Shown one piece after another: positions 24,522-32,782 of a stretch of 64,000 nt of DNA. The stretch spans positions 372,001 through 436,000 of the forward strand of contig CAWHPW010000011.1 of assembly GCA_963831385.1 (NCBI GenBank). The letters are read 5' to 3'. This DNA is from JACVRX01 sp963831385. GTDB lineage: Bacteria; Actinomycetota; Actinomycetes; Jiangellales; Jiangellaceae. Below the pieces are notes generated by a model that was not told where the DNA came from, searched no databases, and worked only from the letters and a program-made list of their open reading frames with translations. A program made the position numbers and the translations under genes. The stretch's first letter is position 1. Each line of letters opens with the position of its first letter.

Positions 24522-25112
24522 GTGGCACGGAGCAACGGGCCGGACCGGACGGAGCCCGACATTCCCGCCGCCTTTCTGCAGGCGGTTGAAACCCTGCGCT
24601 CGGCGCGGCTGCGCGCCGAGGTGGCGGTCGACCTGACGCCGCCGCCCAAGCGCCTCGCGCCGCACGCGTTCGCGCTCACCGCCGAAGTCGCGGACGACGC
24701 GGCGTCCGGTCGTCTAGTGCTCCTCCACGACCCGCTGGGCCAGGAAGCGTGGCATGGCCAATTCCGGCTGGTGACCTACATCCGGGCAGCGGTGGAAACC
24801 GAGATGGCGACCGATCCATTCGTTCTCGGGGTCGGCTGGGCCTGGCTGACGGAGGCACTCGCCTTGCGCGCAGCGCCCTATACGGCGGCTAGCGGGACGG
24901 TGACGCGGGTGGCCTCGGAGTCGTTCGGCGCGATGGCCGGAGAACCGCCGACGGCAGAGATCGAAATCCGCGCATCGTGGACGCCGCTGGATCCCGACCT
25001 GTCACTACATGCCCTGGCTTGGGGCGACGTGCTGACCCTCGCCGCGGGCCTGACTCCGTTACCAGCCGGCGTCGTGGCGATCCCGTCGCCACGAGGCGGC
25101 CCGGAGCGGTGA
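24522..25112 (+). CDS. DUF3000 family protein
   Basis: A 196-residue actinobacteria-specific protein. The DUF3000 pattern is clear in VDLTPPPKRLAPHAFALTAE, ASGRLVLLHDPLGQEAWHG and LVTYIRAAVETEMATDP, and GVGWAWLTEAL. No catalytic residues or membrane segments are evident. It is paired with the RNase D-like gene downstream (GTGA overlap), an arrangement kept across actinomycetes next to hemE. Function unknown. Confidence 0.88.
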   Translation: MARSNGPDRTEPDIPAAFLQAVETLRSARLRAEVAVDLTPPPKRLAPHAFALTAEVADDAASGRLVLLHDPLGQEAWHGQFRLVTYIRAAVETEMATDPFVLGVGWAWLTEALALRAAPYTAASGTVTRVASESFGAMAGEPPTAEIEIRASWTPLDPDLSLHALAWGDVLTLAAGLTPLPAGVVAIPSPRGGPER

Positions 25113-26320
25113 GCGAGCCGCCTGTTCCCCTGGTCGAACCACGCGATGGCCTGCCGACGGTCATCGCCGACAACCCAGCTCTCGCCACGACCGTCGCAGC
25201 GTTCGCGGCGGCCCAGGGGCCGGTCGCTGTCGATGCCGAACGCGCGTCCGGCTACCGCTACACGCACCGGGCCTATCTGGTTCAACTGCGCCGAGCCGGT
25301 GCGGGCACAGCGCTGATCGACCCACTGGCCTGCCCCGACCTGTCCAGCCTGGGCGCTGCCATCCGTGACGCCGAGTGGGTGCTGCATGCGGCCAGCCAAG
25401 ATCTGCCCTGTCTCGCCGACCTCGGAATGCGACCGACCCGGCTGTTCGACACCGAGCTGGCGGGACGGTTACTCGGTTATCCGCGGGTCGGACTTGCTCC
25501 GTTGGTGGAGACCGTCCTCGGGTACGCCCTCGAGAAGGGCCACGCCGCCGCGGACTGGTCGACGCGTCCGCTACCCGAACCGTGGCTCCGGTACGCCGCT
25601 TTGGATGTCGAGCTGCTGATCGAGCTGCGGGACGTACTGCACGAGCAACTGAAGACGGCCGGGAAGTTGGAGTGGGCCGACCAGGAGTTCTCCGCGCTGG
25701 CGGTGTTCAGTCTGCCCCAGGCGCGGAGCGAGCCGTGGCGCCGTACGTCCGGGCTTCATCGAGTACGAGATCGGCGACGTCTTGCAGCGGTGCGTGAGCT
25801 CTGGCTCGAGCGCGACCGGCTGGCAAATCGGCGAGACCTGGCGCCGGGACGGGTGCTTCCCGACGCCGCGATCGTCGCGGCGGCGCTCTCGATGCCGGCG
25901 AGCCCGACCGAGCTTGCCACGTTGCCGGTGTTCCGCGGGCGGGCTCAACGCCGCGAGGCGGAGCGGTGGGCCCGCGCGATCGACCGGGCGCGGCGCACTC
26001 CCGACCGCGACCTCCCCGTCCTCACCGTTCGGTACGACGGCCCCCCACCGGCCAGGGCATGGCCGTCGCGGGACCCTGCGGCGGCCGCGCGGCTGGCTGC
26101 CGCCCGGGCCGCAGTCGGGACCGTGGCGGAGACACATGGGCTTCCGGTCGAGAACCTGCTGACCCCGGAGACATTGCGACGCGCAGCGTGGTCGCCGCCC
26201 GACCCCCCGACACCGGAGGCAGTCGCCGACGTATTTCGGGAGCGCGGCGCACGGGATTGGCAGGTCCGGCTGACCGCCGGCCCGGTCAGCGAGGCGTTCG
26301 CCGGCATCTCGCCGACCTGA
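25109..26320 (+). CDS. HRDC domain ribonuclease D
   Basis: A 403-residue DEDD exonuclease. The metal ligands are in VAVDAERASGYRY (D and E), VLHAASQDLPCL (D) and RYAALDVELL (Y and D). An HRDC nucleic-acid binding domain follows from about residue 210 (LAAVRELWLERDRLANRRDL), with a long C-terminal extension of the actinobacterial type. It trims 3' ends of tRNA and other RNAs. GTG 25109 overlaps the DUF3000 stop by 4 bp. Confidence 0.88.
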   Translation: MSEPPVPLVEPRDGLPTVIADNPALATTVAAFAAAQGPVAVDAERASGYRYTHRAYLVQLRRAGAGTALIDPLACPDLSSLGAAIRDAEWVLHAASQDLPCLADLGMRPTRLFDTELAGRLLGYPRVGLAPLVETVLGYALEKGHAAADWSTRPLPEPWLRYAALDVELLIELRDVLHEQLKTAGKLEWADQEFSALAVFSLPQARSEPWRRTSGLHRVRDRRRLAAVRELWLERDRLANRRDLAPGRVLPDAAIVAAALSMPASPTELATLPVFRGRAQRREAERWARAIDRARRTPDRDLPVLTVRYDGPPPARAWPSRDPAAAARLAAARAAVGTVAETHGLPVENLLTPETLRRAAWSPPDPPTPEAVADVFRERGARDWQVRLTAGPVSEAFAGISPT

Positions 26321-26323
26321 GGC

Positions 26324-26503
26324 CTATTCAGACGCGGAGCCCGAGCCGGAGCCCGAACCAGAGCCAGAGCCGGAACCGGAAGGGGAGGTGGTCTCGGTGT
26401 CTGTCGTTCCTGTGCCGTCGTCGGCGCAGCCCGCCAGACCGAGCACGAGGACGGCGGTGGCGGCGGCGATCCGGAAGGTCACCGGGTTCGAAGTCCGTGT
26501 CAT
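26324..26503 (-). CDS. Small Ser-Gly repeat lipoprotein
   Basis: A 59-residue lipoprotein. MTRTSNPVTFRIAAATAVL leads into a hydrophobic segment ending in the lipobox LAGC (Cys 26), then a Thr/Asp/Gly stretch and seven or more Ser-Gly repeats before ASE. Its ATG (26503) overlaps the stop of the upstream membrane glycosyltransferase gene (ATGA), which supports translation. It is the last gene of the iron-box transcript. A lipid anchor with a flexible Ser-Gly tether may be a glycan acceptor or spacer, but that is inference. Confidence 0.7.
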   Translation of the reverse strand: MTRTSNPVTFRIAAATAVLVLGLAGCADDGTGTTDTETTSPSGSGSGSGSGSGSGSASE

Positions 26504-27922
26504 GGGACGAGGATCCTTTCAGTTGATCGACTTTCTGCGGGTTCGGGCCGGCGCCGCACCGAACGCGCGCCGAGCCCGAGCAGGACGAGCAGAATGAGCA
26601 CCCAGGCACTGTGGAGCAACCAGAATTCGAGGCCGGCGGCCCGGTAGTCGGGGAAGAATGGCCGGAGAACCTGATAGAGCGGGTCGTCGACGCCCTCGAA
26701 CGACACGACCCAGGTGATCCGGCCGGCCCAGCCGCCCACGAGCAGAGCGGCGTAATGTGCCACGCCCACCAGGCCGAGAGCGGCAGCGACCGGTTGCAGC
26801 CGCGGCACGATCCGTCCCACCCACCACAGGACCACCACAGCTGCAAGCGGCAGCACCACGACGACCTGGCGGCCAGGCCACCAGAACCCGTGCATCGTCA
26901 ATGCCGGCCAGGTAGCGACCGCCCAGCCGACCAGGAGCGGGGCGATGACGGCCGCGCCGAGGAACCCCGGCCTGGCCCTCCCCCGCATCGCGATCAATGC
27001 ACCCACCGCCGGCACGGCGAGCAACCACGCCGGTTGCCAGGCGACCAACCCATAGGCCCGGTCGCTCAGCAGTGCGACCAACCGCAGCGAGCGGCCGACA
27101 TAGTCCGGCTCGACACCGACCACCGAGAATTCGCCGGTCTGCACGAAGTGGTCACCGGTCGCATACACCGTCCAGCCGCCCCACAGCAGCCGATGGGCCG
27201 CGAGGTACCCGGCACCCGACAACGCCAGGCCCCCGGCGAGCCAGGCCGCTGCGCGATGTCGTTGCTCTCGCACGAGTCGCACGAGGACGACAAGGGCCAG
27301 CGCGGCGGCAACCGGGAGGTATTTCGCTCCCAGCCACGGCAGGGTGCTCACAGCGACGGCCAGCGCGATGAGGGCCTTCCAGCGCAGCGATCCGGTGGCA
27401 AGCGCGACGCCGACTGAGCAAGGCGAGCGCGGCCGGGATCTCTGGGTAGACCTGCTGCCCGTAAACGGCCAGCGGTGCTGACGCGCCCGCCAGCGCGGCG
27501 CCTACGCCGGCAACCGTGACCGGCACCTGGAACCGCCGAACGGCGACCCACACCAGCAATGCCGCGAGACAGCCCGCGAGAAGGCAGAGCGCGACCTTGG
27601 CACCGACCCAATCGAAGAGCCCGATCGGCGCGGCGAGGATCAGCGGGAGCAGCAGATCGTGCGGGCTCAGCTGCCGGCCGTCGGCAAGCTCGCGGGTCTG
27701 CACCGGAAGTTCGGCGTCGAAGAAGTCGCGATACCGCTGGTTGGCGAGCTCGTCGCTGATGTCGAGATCGCCGTCCTCCCACAGCGACATCGCGGTCAGG
27801 AGGTACTGGGGTTCGTCCACGGCGGCGTGCCCGCCGTCGGTGGCCCGCACACCGATGCCGAGCAGCGCAGCGACAGCAGTCACTACCGCTGCGGCCGTCA
27901 TCGCGATCCGCAGCCTGGTCAC
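26500..27922 (-). CDS. Polytopic membrane glycosyltransferase-like protein, one frame break
   Basis: About 473 residues when repaired. A first helix (MTAAAVVTAVAALLG) is followed by a periplasmic loop with AAVDEPQYLLTAMSLWEDGD, the DEPQY/D-E type acidic motif of GT-C (dolichyl-phosphate sugar) transferases, and then about ten helices. The frame breaks near 27415 between EIPAALALL and VALATGSLRWKAL; deletion of one base joins them. GTG 27922 overlaps the epimerase stop and the 3' end overlaps the small lipoprotein. It probably moves a sugar from a polyprenyl carrier outside the membrane. Confidence 0.7.
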
Positions 27923-28812
27923 GCGACGTGCTCCAACCGGGGCGTGCCGACAATCCGAGCCACAGCGTCGCGCAGGTCCGTATGCAGTCGCAGTCCAGTC
28001 AGCTCACCGAGTCGGCTCGGATCAGCCCACGTGTCGGAGACCTCGTCGGCGGTCGCCGGCACGACCTCGATGACCGGATCGACGCCGACGGCAGCCGCCA
28101 CGGCGTCGATCGCGTGGCTTAGCATGCGCGGCTGACCGGTGCCGACGTTGACGATGCCGGACATGCCGAGCAGGGCCGTCAAGGCACGCGCCACGTCCCG
28201 GACGTCGGTGAAGTCCCGGGTCCGGCTCACCCCACCCAGCACCCGCAGTGGGTGGCCGGCGCGGGCTGCGTCGACCCAGCGAGACAGCGCCATGTCCGGG
28301 CGTTGTCCTTCACCGACAGCCGTGAACGGCCGGGCGACGACGATCGGCCCACCAGTGTCGAGGCGACGGGCACAGACGTGCTCGGCGCTGACCTTGCTCT
28401 CCGCGTAGCCACCCATCGGCTGAACGGGATCGTCTTCACAGCTGGCCCGGCCGAACCGTGCACCGCCGTAGACCGACGACGACGACACGACGACCAGAGG
28501 AACCGCCGCCGGAGTATCCGCAAGAACGGCCCTCGTGGCGTCGACGTTGTCCCGGCGACGGTGATGCTCGATGTCAGCACGACGGTCCCGGACGCCGGGA
28601 CAGCCGGCCAGGTGGATGACGGCGTCCGCGGCATGGAGCGCGGCGAGGACCTGCGGATCCCGGTCGTTGAGGTCGGCCCGGATGCCGCGGACCCGCGCTC
28701 GTCGGCCCACGGGCAGCCGGTCGATGGCAACGACGCGCTCTCCCTCGCGCAGCAGCCGCGCCACGACGGCGTCGCCGACGAAACCGGCGGCACCGGTGAC
28801 CACGACTGCCAT
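27919..28812 (-). CDS. NAD-dependent epimerase/dehydratase, iron-box controlled
   Basis: A 297-residue extended SDR with MAVVVTGAAGFVGDAVVARL for NAD and the catalytic GGYAESKVSAEHV (YxxxK, with SSSSVYGG upstream). It resembles UDP-glucose/galactose 4-epimerase relatives. ATG 28812 is 28 bp from the centre-left of an iron box at 28840-28858. First gene of a coupled set with the membrane glycosyltransferase and the small lipoprotein; the role is likely supply of an activated sugar. Confidence 0.82.
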   Translation of the reverse strand: MAVVVTGAAGFVGDAVVARLLREGERVVAIDRLPVGRRARVRGIRADLNDRDPQVLAALHAADAVIHLAGCPGVRDRRADIEHHRRRDNVDATRAVLADTPAAVPLVVVSSSSVYGGARFGRASCEDDPVQPMGGYAESKVSAEHVCARRLDTGGPIVVARPFTAVGEGQRPDMALSRWVDAARAGHPLRVLGGVSRTRDFTDVRDVARALTALLGMSGIVNVGTGQPRMLSHAIDAVAAAVGVDPVIEVVPATADEVSDTWADPSRLGELTGLRLHTDLRDAVARIVGTPRLEHVA

Positions 28813-28839
28813 CGACGACGTCCTTTCCTTGTTCACAAG

Positions 28840-28858
28840 TGAGGTAAGGCTTACCAAA
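28840..28858. promoter_or_regulatory. DtxR/IdeR-like iron box 1
   Basis: TGAGGTAAGGCTTACCAAA contains the 13-bp palindrome GGTAAG-G-CTTACC (28843-28855) and matches 15 of 19 positions of the IdeR consensus TTAGGTTAGGCTAACCTAA as I recall it. It lies between divergent genes that start at 28812 (minus) and 28886 (plus), so iron could repress both. Confidence 0.65.
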
Positions 28859-28868
28859 CGATAGGAGA

Positions 28869-28881
28869 GGCTAGCCTTACC
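28869..28881. promoter_or_regulatory. DtxR/IdeR-like iron box 2 (weaker)
   Basis: GGCTAGCCTTACC matches 11 of 13 bases of the GGTAAGCCTTACC type core and ends 4 bp before the ATG of the flippase-glycosyltransferase gene. With box 1 it forms a tandem site on the divergent promoter. Confidence 0.5.
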
Positions 28882-28885
28882 CGTC

Positions 28886-30577
28886 ATGAGACGGAAGGAC
28901 CATCCCGCCGTTCGCGCCGCCGGGCTCGTTCTCGGCGCCGCTGTGCTGGTGGGGTCCGCGGTCTATCTGGTGGACATGGTCGAAGCGAATGCCCTCGGCC
29001 AGGTCGTTCGCGCAGTTCTCTCGGATCCGCTGGGACTCACGATCGCGCTGGTGGGGTATGGCGCCGCGTTCGCGCTGCGGGCCTGGGCCTGGCAGCTCAC
29101 CCTGCCCGGATTGCCCTGGCGGCATGCATGGTCCGCGCTGCACGTCGCGCTGCTGGGCAACCACGTCTTGCCGTTGCGCCTTGGCGAGCCGATGCGGGTC
29201 ACCAGCGTGCTACGGCGCACCGCTCTGCCGGTCGGACCGGTGACGGCCTCGGCGGTCACCCTCAGAGCCGCCGACGTTCTCGCTGTCCTCGTGCTGGCCG
29301 CGACGTCCGCGCCAGCCGTGCTGGCCGAGGCAGGTCTGTGGGCGCCGGTGGCATTGGGACTGGTGCTCGTTGGCGCGGCAGTTGGCATCAGCTGGCTGCG
29401 GCGCCTGCGCGCAGCCGGATCAGCGGTGCGACTTCCCGGCGGCCGCGCCCTGGCGGCCACCGGCGTGGCGTGGGTGCTCGAGGCCGCAGTGGTGTGGGAG
29501 ATCGCAAGGGTCGCCGGTTTCCCGCTGACCGCGTGGGAGGCAGTCGCCGTGACGGCAGTCACCATCGCTGCGCAGACCATCGCCGTGACGCCAGGCGGAC
29601 TCGGCAGCTACGAGGCTGCGGCCACCGCGGCCATGGTCGCCGTTGGCGTTCCGGCTGGTCCCGCCTTCGCCGTCGCGTTGACCACCCACGCCGTCAAGAC
29701 CGGCTATGCATTCGTCGCCGGCGGCCAGGCAATGGCCTGGCCGGCGCCCACCTACTGGGGGCGATTCCGGCTGTCGCGTACCTTGCCGGCCCGACCAGCT
29801 CCCCGGCCGGTCGCCGCCGAGGCACCGGTCGTCGCGGTGATCCCCGTACACAACGAGGAAGCGACAGTCGCCGACGTCGTCCGCGGACTCCCAACGACCG
29901 TGGGCGGCCGGCGCGTCATCTCGCTGATCGTCGACGACGGCTCCACCGACCAGTCGGCAGAACACGCCCGGCACGCCGGCGCAGTCGTCGTCACACAACC
30001 GCAGAACCGAGGCCTTGGCTCAGCCGTGCGCCGCGGGCTGGCCGAAGCCAGCGCCCTCTCCCCCGCTGCCGTCGTCTACCTCGACGCCGACCTCGAGTAC
30101 GACCCCAGGGAACTCCCGCTGCTTGCCGCACCTGTGCTGACCGGTTCCGCCGACTACGTCGTCGGGTCGCGGTTCGCCGGCCAGATCCGCCGGATGCTGC
30201 CCCATCGGCGTGTGGGCAATCTCGTGCTCACCTGGTGGGTGCGGTGGATGACCCGGCAGCCGATCACCGACGGCCAGAGCGGCTATCGGGCATTTTCCCG
30301 GCGAGCCGCCGCCGAGGCCGAAATCATCCACGACTACAACTACGCCCAGGTGCTGACCCTGGACCTGCTCGGCAAAGGCTTCCGGTACCAGGAAGTACCG
30401 ATCAGCTACGCCTTCCGGTCCACCGGCACATCGTTCGTGCGGCTGGGTCGTTACCTGCGCCGGATCGTTCCCGCGGTGCACCGCGAGCTGAACGCGTCAG
30501 TCCTCGACGACGTGGCGGTCGAAACGCTGCCGGGCGGCAGTCCAGGCGTAGCGGTCGAACCGGCCGTCGTCGCGTAA
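28886..30577 (+). CDS. Flippase-like membrane domain fused to GT2 glycosyltransferase
   Basis: A 563-residue fusion. Residues about 10-300 form a lysylphosphatidylglycerol synthase-TM type (UPF0104/AglD-like) domain with some eight helices and the motif TPGGLGSYEAAATA. Residues about 310-540 are a GT-A type glycosyltransferase 2 of the dolichyl-phosphate kind: VVAVIPVHNEEATVADVV, LIVDDGSTDQSAE, VVYLDADLEYDP (metal DxD) and TDGQSGYRAFSR. It probably makes a polyprenyl-phosphate sugar and may help to flip it. Its 3' end overlaps the next gene, on the other strand, by 81 bp. Iron boxes lie in its promoter. Confidence 0.85.
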   Translation: MRRKDHPAVRAAGLVLGAAVLVGSAVYLVDMVEANALGQVVRAVLSDPLGLTIALVGYGAAFALRAWAWQLTLPGLPWRHAWSALHVALLGNHVLPLRLGEPMRVTSVLRRTALPVGPVTASAVTLRAADVLAVLVLAATSAPAVLAEAGLWAPVALGLVLVGAAVGISWLRRLRAAGSAVRLPGGRALAATGVAWVLEAAVVWEIARVAGFPLTAWEAVAVTAVTIAAQTIAVTPGGLGSYEAAATAAMVAVGVPAGPAFAVALTTHAVKTGYAFVAGGQAMAWPAPTYWGRFRLSRTLPARPAPRPVAAEAPVVAVIPVHNEEATVADVVRGLPTTVGGRRVISLIVDDGSTDQSAEHARHAGAVVVTQPQNRGLGSAVRRGLAEASALSPAAVVYLDADLEYDPRELPLLAAPVLTGSADYVVGSRFAGQIRRMLPHRRVGNLVLTWWVRWMTRQPITDGQSGYRAFSRRAAAEAEIIHDYNYAQVLTLDLLGKGFRYQEVPISYAFRSTGTSFVRLGRYLRRIVPAVHRELNASVLDDVAVETLPGGSPGVAVEPAVVA

Positions 30578-31894
30578 GGCGTCCACCGCGTCGTAGGCCA
30601 TGACGAGCGCGTGGTGGGTGTTGTCGTGTGCGAACAGTCCTTGCCGGCCGAACGTCACTACCCGGCGAAGCATCCGGGCCCAGTTGTCCACACCGGCAAG
30701 GTCATCCTCGAAGCCGAGGCGGTACACCGGATACACCTGACCGAGGCGGCGGCTTTCGACATGCACGCGGTCGACCGGCGGCAAACCGGTGCGGGCGAGC
30801 GCCTCGTCCACGACATCGCCGAGCGATTCGTCGTCGAATCCCCACACCTCGTCGGTCATGGCGCACGGGATTTCAGCACACAACACGGAGCGGTCGACGG
30901 GGTCGTCCGCGCTCTTGCGATAGTTGGCGGGCTCGGAGATCCGGGTGATCGGCGTCTCCCGGCTGGGGATGTAGTGGGCATCGAATGGCGTCCAGCGACC
31001 GCCGCGATGAACGACATACACCAACAACATGGCACGAAACCGCAGCCGGGTCGCCGACTCGATGTCCGCCAAGGACGGTGCCGGCCGGGCGATCCGGGCG
31101 AGCACCGGCAGCGGAAGTGTCGAGAAGGCGTAGCCGGCCGAGATCGTGTCGCCATCCTGGGTCCCGACCACAACCTCGTTCTCGAAAACCCGAACGCTGT
31201 CGACCTCCGCCTCGAGCCGGATCTCGGCGCCTGCCGTAGCGGCTGCATCGGCGAGCGCCTCGACGATTTGGCCGAAGCCTCGCCGCGGGTAATGGAAGAA
31301 CTTCCCCGACCCGTCCCCGCGATTCACGCCGACGATGCGGGCCGCGATCTTCCACGCAGTGTCAGCGGATACCCGCCGGCGCGCCTGGACGCCGCTGATC
31401 CTGTTGCCGGGCAGTCCCCACAACTTCTCCGCGTATGGCGCATATACAGAGTTGTAGAGGGTCGGCCCGAGACCCGCTTTCAGGATCCCGGCGTAGGTGT
31501 CGTTCTTCGCCCGCCGAAAGGGCGCCGTCATCGACTCTTGGGCGACTTTGGCGACCATCGACGGCGGAAGCTGCCGAGCGAGCTCGCCGGCTTGCAACGG
31601 GAATCCGATCCACCGTCCCTCGATCCGCAACCGTCCGTTGCGAGGGCGAGTCTGCAAGTCCGCGCCCAGCAGGCTCCGTAAGTCGGCGATCAGCCGCGGG
31701 GGCGTCGACGGATGCAGGCGGTGTGAGCCGTGATCGACGCGCAGTCCTGCGACGTCGAAGGAGCCGGCCAGCCCGCCCACCCGATCCGCGCGTTCCAGCA
31801 GGGTGACCTTCAGCCCTCGTCGGGCAGCGCGCCAGGCGGCGGCGAGCCCGGCCGGCCCGGCGCCGAGGACGACGAGATCCTGGGAGCCGTTCAT
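30497..31894 (-). CDS. FAD-dependent oxidoreductase (UDP-galactopyranose mutase/protoporphyrinogen oxidase-like)
   Basis: A 465-residue flavoprotein. FAD motif LVVLGAGPAGLAAAWRAARR, then LLERADRVGGLAGSFDVAGL and DHGSHRLHPS, then YAPYAEKLWGLPGNRIS, and the closing RQGLFAHDNTHHALVMAY. The NTHHA-type ending and overall plan are those of UDP-galactopyranose mutase-like or amine-oxidase-like sugar enzymes found in envelope glycan clusters. The substrate is unknown. ATG 31894. Tail-to-tail overlap of 81 bp with the flippase-glycosyltransferase gene suggests a long-standing pairing. Confidence 0.78.
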   Translation of the reverse strand: MNGSQDLVVLGAGPAGLAAAWRAARRGLKVTLLERADRVGGLAGSFDVAGLRVDHGSHRLHPSTPPRLIADLRSLLGADLQTRPRNGRLRIEGRWIGFPLQAGELARQLPPSMVAKVAQESMTAPFRRAKNDTYAGILKAGLGPTLYNSVYAPYAEKLWGLPGNRISGVQARRRVSADTAWKIAARIVGVNRGDGSGKFFHYPRRGFGQIVEALADAAATAGAEIRLEAEVDSVRVFENEVVVGTQDGDTISAGYAFSTLPLPVLARIARPAPSLADIESATRLRFRAMLLVYVVHRGGRWTPFDAHYIPSRETPITRISEPANYRKSADDPVDRSVLCAEIPCAMTDEVWGFDDESLGDVVDEALARTGLPPVDRVHVESRRLGQVYPVYRLGFEDDLAGVDNWARMLRRVVTFGRQGLFAHDNTHHALVMAYDAVDALRDDGRFDRYAWTAARQRFDRHVVED

Positions 31895-32002
31895 GGGTGT
31901 TCGTCGACCCTATCGTCGCGTCGCACGTCTCGGGTCTAGATGACGATCTTCACCGCGTGTCGCCCGGTGCGGTCCCGGCTGGTGTCCCTCTAGCCTGGCC
32001 CG

Positions 32003-32704
32003 GTGGCTGCATCGAGCCGGATGGTGCACGACGTTCGCGCCGCGCTCGCCGCTGTCGCGGATCCAGCCAAGGCAGCGCCGATGCAGGCGTACATGAAGTC
32101 CACGATGCCGAATCTCGGCGTGCAGAAGCCCGCACGCGTTGCCGCCCTGCGCAGTGTCCTGCGCGACCACCCGCTCCCGGATCGCCGCACCTGGGAGGAC
32201 ACCGTGCGGCTGCTGTGGGACGAAGCGACCTATCGCGAGGAGCGGTATGCGGCAACCGATCTCGCCCGGCATCGGACGTATGGCGAGTGGGCCACCCACC
32301 CGGGCTCACTCGAGCTCTTCGATCACTTGATCGTCTCCGGAGCCTGGTGGGACCACGTCGACGAGATCAGCATCCGGCTGGTCGGCCCGCTGCTGCGGGC
32401 GCATCCGGAGCAGGTCGCCGCAGCAGTACGGAGGTGGTCGCGGGACCCGGACCGGTGGCGGCGTCGGGCCGCTGTCATCTGTCAGATCGGCTCACGCGAC
32501 GCAACCGACACAGCCCTGCTGGCGGAGTGCATCCTCGCCACTGTCGATGATCCCGACTTCTTCCTGCGCAAGGGCATCGGCTGGGCACTGCGGGAGCACG
32601 CAAAGACCGATCCAGGCTGGGTTCGGCGGTTCACCACGTCGTACCGGAGCCGACTTTCTCCGCTGTCGCTGCGCGAAGCAACCCGCACTCTCGCACCCTC
32701 CTGA
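32003..32704 (+). CDS. DNA alkylation repair protein (AlkD-like)
   Basis: A 233-residue HEAT-repeat glycosylase-like protein. PMQAYMKSTMPNLGVQKP near the start, WEDTVRLLWDEATYREERYAA, LEAFDH-like LELFDHLIVSGAWWDHVD with the catalytic-site tryptophans, and FFLRKGIGWALREHAKTDP are the AlkD pattern. It removes N3- or N7-alkylated purines without base flipping. GTG 32003 is the start. It appears to be transcribed alone. Confidence 0.9.
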   Translation: MAASSRMVHDVRAALAAVADPAKAAPMQAYMKSTMPNLGVQKPARVAALRSVLRDHPLPDRRTWEDTVRLLWDEATYREERYAATDLARHRTYGEWATHPGSLELFDHLIVSGAWWDHVDEISIRLVGPLLRAHPEQVAAAVRRWSRDPDRWRRRAAVICQIGSRDATDTALLAECILATVDDPDFFLRKGIGWALREHAKTDPGWVRRFTTSYRSRLSPLSLREATRTLAPS

Positions 32705-32782
32705 GCCGTCAGTGCGTCTGGTTCACCTGAGTTCCCAACCCCGCGGGAAGTAGGCCCGTAGGCTCCAGCTGAAGGGGGAGAG

